From the NCBI GenBank assembly GCA_913061235.1, contig CAJXTB010000007.1:62001-126000 (forward strand): a DNA stretch of 64,000 nucleotides, written 5' to 3'. Made by a program: the position numbers and the translations under genes. Below, in pieces: positions 34,489 through 42,180 of the stretch. Source of the DNA: an uncultured Pseudomonadota bacterium. Lineage in GTDB: Bacteria; Myxococcota_A; UBA796; GCA-2862545. Numbering within the stretch: the stretch's first letter is position 1; each line of letters begins with the position of its first letter. The notes under the pieces are model-generated. The model did no database searches. It was given only the letters and a program-made list of their open reading frames with translations, and was not told the DNA's origin.

Positions 34489-35402
34489 GGGTGTGTGACC
34501 GGCACGCGAATCCACGCTGTAGTGCCGTCATCGAGAGTGAGCTTGAAGGGCACACTCTGTGCTGTCTCCGGGATGTCGAAGACCATGAAGTGTGCGCCGC
34601 CAGGCCGCAGTTCGGCAGTCCCGCCTTGTTCAATCGTCACCATAGTGGGACGCATCCCTGCCATTCTCCCGTCGGTGAACGTCTCGTGCAGCTCGACTTG
34701 AGTAGCAAGGGGGCTGTCAACGCTTACGACCGTCACCGGCTGTAGCCCTCGGTTTTCAAGGACGCCGTACGCAGCTGTGACGCGTGAGCCGGGAATGGCA
34801 GGGCGCACCCAGCCATCGTGAACAGCGATGGCCGGACCATGTGCGGACGTCCACTGCTGTAGGTCGGATGCCAGTGAGGCGCCGTCGCTTGGTCGCAGCT
34901 GGTATCCAGCCACGCGCGCGTTTGCGTCAACGATGAACACGCTGGTCGAGTGGTCGACCGTGGGGCCATCTGGACCGGATGCAATGCGGAATGCCCCTCC
35001 GAGGGTATCCGCTGCTTGAAGCAGAGCCTCCGGCGTCCCTGTGGCGCCGTGTATGTTGGGATGAAAGTGGCGGACGAACTCCGAAAGACCGGCGGTGTCG
35101 CGCTCTGGGTCAATGGCGATGAACAGGCCACGCGCGACGATACCGTCGGCTGCTAGAGCGTCCAGAGCGGTGGCCACACCCGCGAGAGTGGTCGGGCAGA
35201 CGTCTGGGCATGACGTGTACCCGAGGGCCACGATGGTGGTGTGACCGGTGAACCACTGTGTGGTTAATGCCTGACCATCGTCGAGGACTAGAGCGATGCC
35301 TTCGACGGCCCGGTCGCCATCTTGGACCCACGTCTGAGACAAGACCGAAGGTGCGGTTGTGACTTGGCATCCGGCGACAAGCAAGGCAAGTGCAATCCAC
35401 AT
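34485..35402 (-). CDS. SCO1-PCuAC fusion copper chaperone lipoprotein
   Basis: A 305-residue lipoprotein (ATG 35402, lipobox VAGC). Residues about 20-190 are a SCO domain with CPDVC and the conserved His in VDHSTS. Residues about 195-300 are a PCuAC domain with an H-x10-M-x20-H-x-M pattern (HETFTDGRMAGM ... HFM), one residue off the usual spacing. SCO and PCuAC normally act in sequence to deliver copper to the CuA site of cytochrome oxidase; here they are one chain. No oxidase genes are adjacent. Confidence 0.88.
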   Translation of the reverse strand: MWIALALLVAGCQVTTAPSVLSQTWVQDGDRAVEGIALVLDDGQALTTQWFTGHTTIVALGYTSCPDVCPTTLAGVATALDALAADGIVARGLFIAIDPERDTAGLSEFVRHFHPNIHGATGTPEALLQAADTLGGAFRIASGPDGPTVDHSTSVFIVDANARVAGYQLRPSDGASLASDLQQWTSAHGPAIAVHDGWVRPAIPGSRVTAAYGVLENRGLQPVTVVSVDSPLATQVELHETFTDGRMAGMRPTMVTIEQGGTAELRPGGAHFMVFDIPETAQSVPFKLTLDDGTTAWIRVPVTHP

Positions 35403-35531
35403 CGAAGTCTCTCCGGCCGAGTCGCGTGTGGTGTTGTCGGATGCAACGGCCGCCACTTGAGTGTGCACTACATACAAAACCGCTCAATGTTGTTCGCGGT
35501 GCGTCGATAGTGGGCTCGGAGGGTATTGGGG

Positions 35532-37508
35532 ATGAAATTTGCCTTGTCCTATTTGTTACTGCCGAACGTACAGACCAACTTTGAAGACCAACATCTCTTC
35601 CGGATGAACCGGGTGGCACTGGTGTTCTTTTGGTGCAACTTGCCGCTGTTTGCCGCTGTTGCTTGGTGGAACGAGACTGGGCTTCTCTCTGCACTCCTGC
35701 TGACCGCGCTCACATTGTTCGGGTCAACCGTCTCGACATTGGTCTGGAAAAGCTCACGAACCACCTCGGTTATTCATGGAATCACGGCCATGTGTATGGG
35801 AGGACTGCTCGTACATTTCGGTCAGGGACCCATGCAGATCGAGATGCATTTCTACTTCTTTAGCTTGCTGGCCGTCCTGTCCATTTTCGGCAATCCCATG
35901 GTCATTGTGGCCGCCGCAGTGACGGTTACTCTGCATCATACCGTTATTTTCGCCATTATTCCGGATTCGGTATTCAACTATGAAGCGTCATGGTGGGTGG
36001 TTGCGGTGCATGCTGCTTTCGTTGTCGTCGAGTCCGCGGCCGCGGTATTCCTTGCGCGAAGCTACTTCGACAATGTGATTGGTCTTGAGCGCATTGTCGC
36101 CGAGAGAACAAGCGAGCTTGACCGAGCGAACCAGTCCATGCGTCTGGTTCTTGAGAACGTTTCCGAGGGACTGGTAACGGTGGACCGTGATGGGCGTTTG
36201 GCCCGCGAACGCTCGGCGAAGGCCAGTGAGTGGTTGGGTGGAGACAGCACCGCGACTCCGTTGGCCGAACGCATTCGTAGAGTGGACGCCGCCGCAGGTG
36301 AGTGGCTGGAGCTTGGGTGGCAGGACCTCGTGGACGGCATCATGCCCATGAGTGTGACCCTTGATCAGTTGCCGAAGTGCGTCGTTAATGGCGACCAACT
36401 TCTGAAGATGTCCTACATCCCAATCGGTGAAACGAAGGACGGTGATTTCGAGCGGATGCTGGTTGTCATGTCCGATGTCAGCGCTGAGATGGCACGCAAG
36501 AAATCAGAGAGCCAGCAGCGGCAACTATTGGCCCTCATCGAAACCTTCAATGAAGACCGAGTCGGCTTTCAGGCGTTCTATGACGACGCATCGGCTGCCA
36601 TGCAGATGCTTGCCGAGCCAGGCACACAGAGCCAGGAGAACGTGTTGCGCTGGCTTCATACGCTCAAAGGAAATGCGCTCTCGTACAATATGGAGCAGTT
36701 CGGCTACGCCATTCATGGTCTTGAGACTCGGCTCGCTGAAGAATGTCGGCCCATGAGCATGGCGGATTTCCAAGAACTCGATGGCCACTGGAATGGCATC
36801 CGGGATGGTCTTGCCATGATTGTAGGAGTTCGGGCCGAAGGGTTCATTCAGATTTCGTCGGAGCGAGCTATCGAACTTGAACGTGCGGTTTCCGATAATC
36901 GTGATTCAGGCGAAGTGCTCGACATCCTTCGCACGATTGCCTTTCAGCCTGCGACAGTACGGTTGAACAGTATCGCGCAGCAGGCCAAGCGAATTGCCAG
37001 CTTGGTCGGGCTGGACGACCTTCGGGTTGTCGTGGAAGACAATGATATCCACCTACCTCCTGCCGCATGGGCTCCATTCTGGTCGTCCCTTGGTCATGTC
37101 ATTCGCAATGCGTTGGACCACGGCATCGAGTCTGGTAGCGAGCGTTTGGACGCCGGAAAACCTCGAGTTGGTACGTTGACCCTACGATCAGAAGCCGTCG
37201 CTGGCTTTGTAAACATCTCGGTGGCAGACGACGGCCGCGGCATCGACTGGCAGGCTGTCCGGGCAAAAGCGGTCCAGGCTGGGCTCTCCGTCGATGAGCA
37301 CAATGACCTCATCGAAGCCCTCTTCCACGATGGTTTGTCCACGTGCGAAAAGGCGACGGAGCTGTCTGGGCGAGGTGTAGGACTGAGTGCTGTCCGCCAA
37401 GCTTGTTTGGACTGTGGCGGCGTGGTGCATGTGACGACGTCGTTGAACGAAGGCACAACCATCACTTTCCAGTTTCCCCAGCCTCAGCTTGGCGCCGCTG
37501 CCGCCTAG
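35532..37508 (+). CDS. Membrane CheA-like histidine kinase with PAS and HPt domains
   Basis: A 658-residue sensor. Five or six helices fill residues 28-170, followed by a short coiled coil (ERIVAERTSELDRANQSM), a PAS-like domain (about 200-320), an HPt domain with His376 in WLHTLKGNA, and a CheA-type ATPase (HVIRNALDHGIE N box, DDGRGID G1, SGRGVGLSAV G2). The CheW-like P5 domain of CheA is absent and no receptor or CheW gene is near. It should phosphorylate His376 and pass phosphate to the CheY encoded next. GGAGGG precedes ATG 35532. Confidence 0.85.
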   Translation: MKFALSYLLLPNVQTNFEDQHLFRMNRVALVFFWCNLPLFAAVAWWNETGLLSALLLTALTLFGSTVSTLVWKSSRTTSVIHGITAMCMGGLLVHFGQGPMQIEMHFYFFSLLAVLSIFGNPMVIVAAAVTVTLHHTVIFAIIPDSVFNYEASWWVVAVHAAFVVVESAAAVFLARSYFDNVIGLERIVAERTSELDRANQSMRLVLENVSEGLVTVDRDGRLARERSAKASEWLGGDSTATPLAERIRRVDAAAGEWLELGWQDLVDGIMPMSVTLDQLPKCVVNGDQLLKMSYIPIGETKDGDFERMLVVMSDVSAEMARKKSESQQRQLLALIETFNEDRVGFQAFYDDASAAMQMLAEPGTQSQENVLRWLHTLKGNALSYNMEQFGYAIHGLETRLAEECRPMSMADFQELDGHWNGIRDGLAMIVGVRAEGFIQISSERAIELERAVSDNRDSGEVLDILRTIAFQPATVRLNSIAQQAKRIASLVGLDDLRVVVEDNDIHLPPAAWAPFWSSLGHVIRNALDHGIESGSERLDAGKPRVGTLTLRSEAVAGFVNISVADDGRGIDWQAVRAKAVQAGLSVDEHNDLIEALFHDGLSTCEKATELSGRGVGLSAVRQACLDCGGVVHVTTSLNEGTTITFQFPQPQLGAAAA

Positions 37509-37534
37509 AGCCGTGAGTCATCCGAATGAGTGGT

Positions 37535-37570
37535 GCGAGCCCAGCGTGTTTCCGCTGCGGCTCGCGTTTT
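37535..37570 (+). terminator. Rho-independent-like terminator after the kinase gene
   Basis: GCGAGC-C-CAGCG and CGCTG-C-GGCTCGC form a long stem with loop TGTTTC, followed by GTTTT. It sits 27 bases after the kinase stop. Confidence 0.6.
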
Positions 37571-37827
37571 CGTTTGGGCCCAACTGCATTTGATGGTCGA
37601 TCCTGGGATGGGTACGATCGACTTTGGTGTGTTGCCGAAGCCCCACGGATGCTGGGATGACAGGTTGATTGGGTCGCACCCAGAGTCCTCTGTGGAGTCT
37701 GTCGAACGATTTATTTCTGAGGAAACTCAAGTATGCAAGTGAGGATCCGAATCTAGATGCCTGACAGGAGCCTCGCTTGGCTCACCTGCATGAGCATTTT
37801 TTGCCTCCCGTTTTCGGAGTATTCTCA
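37571..37827. other. Intergenic region before cheY
   Basis: About 257 bases without a convincing gene. A GAGCC/GGCTC hairpin (37771-37786) is followed by a T run at 37796-37801, about 26 bases before the cheY start; it could be a leader or attenuator element. No known riboswitch pattern was recognised. Confidence 0.4.
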
Positions 37828-38208
37828 ATGACGACAGCTCGCCCCGTACTCATCATCGACGACTCACTAATGATTCGCAATATGGTCAAGCGCGCGTTGG
37901 TTGGCGCTGGCTACACGGTGCTCGAAGCAAAAGACGGTGTTGACGCTGTCGACACGCTCGCCGCCGGAGCGGATCCCGTACTCATTGTGTGCGACGTCAA
38001 CATGCCTCGTATGAACGGAATCGAGTTCCTGGAGGCGCTGCGCGAAAGTCACGCTGGACGAATTCCGGTTGTCATGCTGACCACCGAGGGCCAGCCCGAG
38101 ATGATTCGAAAGGCGCGAACGCTGGGGGCCAAGGGTTGGCTTGTGAAACCGTTCAAAGCTCCGTTGCTGCTTGCAGCGGTGGACAAGCTCACATCGGCTG
38201 GGGTGTAG
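37828..38208 (+). CDS. CheY-like single-domain response regulator
   Basis: A 126-residue receiver with all active-site residues: Asp11 and Asp12, phosphoacceptor Asp56 in VCDVNMPRMNG, Thr85/Thr86 and Lys107 in VKPF. It has no output domain, so it must act by binding partners. It follows the CheA-like kinase and is followed after one base by the CheX-like gene, so phosphate flow kinase to this CheY and removal by the next protein is the simplest reading. Confidence 0.93.
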   Translation: MTTARPVLIIDDSLMIRNMVKRALVGAGYTVLEAKDGVDAVDTLAAGADPVLIVCDVNMPRMNGIEFLEALRESHAGRIPVVMLTTEGQPEMIRKARTLGAKGWLVKPFKAPLLLAAVDKLTSAGV

Positions 38209-38209
38209 C

Positions 38210-39226
38210 ATGCACATTCTCGTTGCGGGACAAGACCGGAAGGAGTGTGAGGCCTACCGGGCTGTTTTGTGTAGTCTTGGTCATACTGTGGCTGTGGCGC
38301 ATGCGGCCGGGGCTATCGGGCATGCCGTGTCTCAAGGTCAGGCGCTTGATGTTGCAGTCGTATGCGACCCTGTACCGGATTGGGTCTCGCCTTTTCGGGA
38401 CCAATCTGACCGGCATATCTATGTGATTGCATCGCTGGAGCGCATGTCTGGGCGGGAGGTTCGTGCGGCATGGCAGATGGACGTTGACGACATCATGTCG
38501 AGCAAGGCGTCACCAGATGAGATTGCGGGTCGTGTGGATGCACTGGAGCGCATTCGCCATTGGGTGCATTCGATGGGCGATGGCTTTGCGCTTTCCGGAA
38601 CGAACGTGCTCTCTGACCTGAACACGCTGGTTCAGTTGCCGGGTCTTTTGGGGTCAGAGTTTGGACAGATGCTGGGAGCTGACTTCGAGAATGAGGTCGT
38701 CAGTGAGATTCCAAGCATGGAATACGCTGCGGAGATTTGCCTGGCCTTGGTGAGTGATGACGTAGAGCTGACCATTGGCGTTGGACTCGTCAAAGGTGCT
38801 GTGCCGTCCTTTTCGGCGGTTGTTTTTGGTGAGTCCGTTGGTCACGATGTGATGGCAGATGCTCTGCGAGAGTTCGCCAATACAGCAGGCGGTTCCGTCA
38901 AACGCGGCGTCGATAGCGAAGGCCGTACGCTGTCCCTTGGACTGCCCGTCGATGCGATGTACCTGCAGCCTTCGGGCGATGCGCGCGCCTGGCGTCTATA
39001 TGTCGATGAACTTCAGCTCTGGGTATGGGTGAGTGCTCGCGATGAAACCCCGCAGCGTCTGTCAGCATCGATGTTGCGTGAAGGTATGGTCATCAGCAAG
39101 CCAGTGAAGAACGGTGCTGGAGTCCTGTTGGTGCCGGAAGGTACGGTTTTGACGGAACGAACCGTCTCTCGACTCTTGCAGTTGCTCGGCCCCAGTACGC
39201 TGGTCGAGGTGTCCCGTGCAGCATAG
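38210..39226 (+). CDS. Pseudo-receiver/CheX-like phosphatase fusion
   Basis: A 338-residue protein. Residues 1-115 follow a receiver fold (MHILVAGQDRKE, VVCDPVPDW, VIASLE, SSKAS) but lack the acidic pair of a normal receiver. Residues about 140-270 resemble the CheC/CheX/FliY phosphatases: Asp217-x3-Glu221-x2-Asn224-x21-Pro246 matches the active-site pattern [DS]x3Ex2Nx22P within one residue. The last 50 residues (LREGMVISKPVKNGAGVLLVPEGTVL) are a small domain commonly seen with HD-GYP and HDOD proteins. It should dephosphorylate the neighbouring CheY. Confidence 0.72.
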   Translation: MHILVAGQDRKECEAYRAVLCSLGHTVAVAHAAGAIGHAVSQGQALDVAVVCDPVPDWVSPFRDQSDRHIYVIASLERMSGREVRAAWQMDVDDIMSSKASPDEIAGRVDALERIRHWVHSMGDGFALSGTNVLSDLNTLVQLPGLLGSEFGQMLGADFENEVVSEIPSMEYAAEICLALVSDDVELTIGVGLVKGAVPSFSAVVFGESVGHDVMADALREFANTAGGSVKRGVDSEGRTLSLGLPVDAMYLQPSGDARAWRLYVDELQLWVWVSARDETPQRLSASMLREGMVISKPVKNGAGVLLVPEGTVLTERTVSRLLQLLGPSTLVEVSRAA

Positions 39227-40412
39227 TATACGAACTTTGCCGCCTATGGCTGCCAGTTGGTTTCGCGTGGTCTCACACCCTAGCCGGGTCGTTCGCATGC
39301 TGTTGGTCGTGCCGAACGAGATGCCGTTGGTTCAGGCCATTCGCCAAGCGCCACTCCACATTGGATTGACCATTGTTCGGCCGGACAACGTTGACGAGGC
39401 GCTTCAGAAGGGCGCTTACGACGTTGTCGTTACCGATCAGATCAGGGTGTTGAGGCGTGCCCAAGAGCACGCGTCCACCACACGTCGTGTGTGGGTCGTA
39501 GGCGATGCGCTTGCACCGAAAAGTGCCTGGTCCTGCCCTCACCACATCCTGAATTGGACCGCGAACCTGTCCGACCTCACAGCCGTCATTGACAGCTGCT
39601 TGGACGGCAATGGCGTGCCTGAGCTAGCCTTGCCCAAAGACGCAGACGGTCAGCTGCCGAAGATGCCCAGTAGTGCCCTGCATTTGTTCAGTGTGCTCGA
39701 CAACCCAAACTCGAGTGTTGCCAAGATTCGCAAGGCCTTGGAGCAAGACCCCATGATGGTAGCGAAGGTCCTCAAGGTCGTAAACTCACCGTATTTCAAC
39801 CTTCCACGTAGGGTCGCATCCTTAGACCGCGCCATTGCACTGTTGGGAATCAACAAGCTTCGGTCTGCGGTGCTGGCTGGTGTGTGTTTCGACGCCATTA
39901 CGGGGGTTGACCAACGAATCATCACGAGTGTCAGTCAACGTGGCCTCAAGGCGATGAGCTTGGTCCGACGGATGGCAGGCGGCCACGCGGAATCTGCCGT
40001 GACGGCAGCTATCTTGCTGGACATTGGACAGCTGTTGATGTTGAAGACCGATCCGGAGTACCCGCGCCTTTTAGAAGCTGGCCTGAAAAACGGTCTTTCG
40101 CCTATTGAAATTGAGCAGTCACACTATGGATTTACCCACGCCTACCTTGGCGCCCGATTGCTCCATGAGTGGGCGCTACCGGCAGATGTCATTCATGCGG
40201 TCGCCTACAGCCATAGTGGCTATCCACTGCCTAGCCGTCCAAACTCGCCGCGAATGCTGTTGTTCCTCGCGAGCGCACTGATCGAAGCACAGGAAAGGGG
40301 GGGGCCCGTGAATCTGCATCCACAGTGGTTGGAGATGACCGGTTGGGCGCAATCAGTGGAGGAGTGGCAGAACTATCTGGCTGACGCTGAGATGCTGGCC
40401 ATTGCGGGCTGA
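39216..40412 (+). CDS. HDOD-domain protein with degenerate receiver
   Basis: A 398-residue protein from GTG 39216 (GAGG upstream, overlapping the previous stop by 11 bases); ATG 39297 is an alternative. Residues about 28-125 look like a receiver without the acidic pair. Residues about 140-380 are an HDOD domain (LPKMPSSALHLFSVLDNPN, then DPMMVAKVLKVVNSPYFN and DRAIALLGINKLRSAVL; later LDIGQLLML). HDOD domains are signalling modules without HD phosphodiesterase metal residues. It is the likely output of the four-gene relay. Confidence 0.88.
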   Translation: MQHSIRTLPPMAASWFRVVSHPSRVVRMLLVVPNEMPLVQAIRQAPLHIGLTIVRPDNVDEALQKGAYDVVVTDQIRVLRRAQEHASTTRRVWVVGDALAPKSAWSCPHHILNWTANLSDLTAVIDSCLDGNGVPELALPKDADGQLPKMPSSALHLFSVLDNPNSSVAKIRKALEQDPMMVAKVLKVVNSPYFNLPRRVASLDRAIALLGINKLRSAVLAGVCFDAITGVDQRIITSVSQRGLKAMSLVRRMAGGHAESAVTAAILLDIGQLLMLKTDPEYPRLLEAGLKNGLSPIEIEQSHYGFTHAYLGARLLHEWALPADVIHAVAYSHSGYPLPSRPNSPRMLLFLASALIEAQERGGPVNLHPQWLEMTGWAQSVEEWQNYLADAEMLAIAG

Positions 40413-40523
40413 ACCCATCACTGTTGGTTTCGTGGGTTGAGGTTTGAAACTGTCGCAGACTGCTCGTGCGGTTGGTGGACAGCCTGACGACCGGCTACGG
40501 GCGCCGCCATTTAGGAGGGTGCC

Positions 40524-41099
40524 ATGCGTGGGTTGGTTTTTTTGATGATGGTCGGCTGTACAGAAGGGGCCATTGTCGATGACACCTCGGTGGACTCGTC
40601 CACAGACACCGAGGCAGACGACGGCACTGAAGTCGATACCGAAGCGGACACCGAAGCAGATACCGAAGCAGACACGGACCCACCTGCTGCGTTGATCAGC
40701 AACGGCACGTATGACACCTCCAACTTCACCGTCGACAGCGACCCATGCTCGCTTGGCGACTTCCGGGACCCTGCGGAGTTCTTGCCGGCAGCGCTTGCGA
40801 TCACCGACTCTACGTCGGCCAGCTTCGACATGGGCGAGCCTGGCGCTGACTCTCAGGAGTGTACCCTCAATGGCTCGCAGTACACCTGCGGACGCTTTGA
40901 GCGCATTGAAGACAGCGGTTTTGGCGCTGATCTCATCATCGATACGGGCCTGTCCGGAACCGTCTTGTCCACCACGCAATTGGACGGCGTTCTCGACCTC
41001 AGCATGACCTGTAGTGGCGGTGGCTGTGCGTTGTTGGAGCTGGGCGGTCTGACCTTCCCATGCGCCTTCGAAGGTTCTTTCGAGCTCGACTTACAGTAG
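40524..41099 (+). CDS. Lipoprotein with acidic repeat linker
   Basis: A 191-residue lipoprotein (lipobox MVGC, residue 12) preceded by AGGAGG. Residues 20-53 are an acidic linker of repeated TEAD units, followed by a domain of about 130 residues with three paired cysteines (SDPCSL, QECTLNGSQYTCG, MTCSGGGCALL, TFPCAF). No family recognised. Confidence 0.75.
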   Translation: MRGLVFLMMVGCTEGAIVDDTSVDSSTDTEADDGTEVDTEADTEADTEADTDPPAALISNGTYDTSNFTVDSDPCSLGDFRDPAEFLPAALAITDSTSASFDMGEPGADSQECTLNGSQYTCGRFERIEDSGFGADLIIDTGLSGTVLSTTQLDGVLDLSMTCSGGGCALLELGGLTFPCAFEGSFELDLQ

Positions 41100-41122
41100 A
41101 ACGACACGGTCTTGTTGTGCAT

Positions 41123-41175
41123 GTAGGGTGCACTTGTTCTTGCGGGCGGCTCCACACGCTTGTAGGGCACCCTAC
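41123..41175. promoter_or_regulatory. Perfect 9-base inverted repeat before the unknown/SNF2 pair
   Basis: GTAGGGTGC (41123-41131) and its exact complement GCACCCTAC (41167-41175) are separated by 35 bases and lie 16 bases before GTG 41191. The right copy is part of a smaller near-palindrome, TAGGGCACCCTA. It could be a pair of operator half-sites or an RNA stem. Confidence 0.4.
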
Positions 41176-41190
41176 GCCTGGAGTGTGCCC

Positions 41191-42180
41191 GTGAAACAGT
41201 CTGCTGCCGTCCGTCCTGAAGCGACCTTTCACCGCAAGGCTGCTGTTGCCTATGGAGCGGCTCTTGATCACGCTGGCAAGGTGCAGATCAAGGGCATTGA
41301 CAACTTCGACCTCGACCGCACCATCTTCCAGACGTTGGAAGGAAAGCTGGCCCGCTACGTGATGCGTAAGCGCGTCGCGAAAGAGGTCTTCTGGACGGAC
41401 TCCGCCGCCGGTTCTGTTCAAAAGGCGTACGACGCCATCTGTGATGCGAAGGCCCTTCCGGAAGTGGACCCGGTCCTCGTTCAGTTCTTGGTAGATGAGT
41501 GCGACTTCGATGTCGAGCACGCAGACGGCTCCTTTCTCGACCACCTGTACTTTGGCTTTGAGTACTCCGCCCGGCACTACCCACAGCACTCCCCGCTGGT
41601 CATGCTGCTGCACTCTATCCTTGGAACAGGCACCAATACCTTCGCCATGGAAGCGTCGAAGATCCCAGCCCTTGAAAAGCTGATGAACCCGTTTGAGTGG
41701 CGGCAAACCGAAGCGTTTCCGTCCATTCTCCGCCTGCTGTACACGGGGGACTTGCTCCGAGAGCTGCACGAGAACGGGTCGCGCGCGAAGAGTCTGAAGT
41801 CGGTCCGCATGCACCGGGTCATTGACAACGCTCCCATTGAGATGAGCGGGGAAGACTTCTGGATTGCGATGAACTACCAGCTCATCCACCTGATCGACTT
41901 CTTGCCAGTGGCTAACTGGTCGGCAAACCAGAGCGACTCGTCGTTCATCCTGTTCCGCAACGTGTACGCCATGATGCAGGACGCGGGTCAGCTGGAAGCG
42001 CGCATCGACTACACTCCGGCGTCGGGCTCTGGCGGCCGACTGGGCGAGAATAACGGCCTAGGAGGCTGGCTGACCACGAAGATTCCGGTCAGCTTAGCAG
42101 AGCGCCTCGCCTCCAAGTCGATTCGCAACTTCTCAGACCGTATCGGGCACTCGCTTGACTACACCCTTGTCTGGGAATGA
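41191..42180 (+). CDS. Conserved-looking protein of unknown function, paired with SNF2 ATPase
   Basis: A 329-residue soluble, mostly helical protein from GTG 41191 (GGAG seven bases upstream). Noticeable segments are GIDNFDLDRTIFQTLEGKLARYVMRKR near the N-terminus and ARHYPQHSPLVMLLHSILGTGTN in the middle, and it ends YTLVWE. There is no signal peptide, membrane helix or metal motif. Its end overlaps the likely start of the SNF2 gene by 26 bases, so the two should be co-expressed. Confidence 0.72.
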   Translation: MKQSAAVRPEATFHRKAAVAYGAALDHAGKVQIKGIDNFDLDRTIFQTLEGKLARYVMRKRVAKEVFWTDSAAGSVQKAYDAICDAKALPEVDPVLVQFLVDECDFDVEHADGSFLDHLYFGFEYSARHYPQHSPLVMLLHSILGTGTNTFAMEASKIPALEKLMNPFEWRQTEAFPSILRLLYTGDLLRELHENGSRAKSLKSVRMHRVIDNAPIEMSGEDFWIAMNYQLIHLIDFLPVANWSANQSDSSFILFRNVYAMMQDAGQLEARIDYTPASGSGGRLGENNGLGGWLTTKIPVSLAERLASKSIRNFSDRIGHSLDYTLVWE

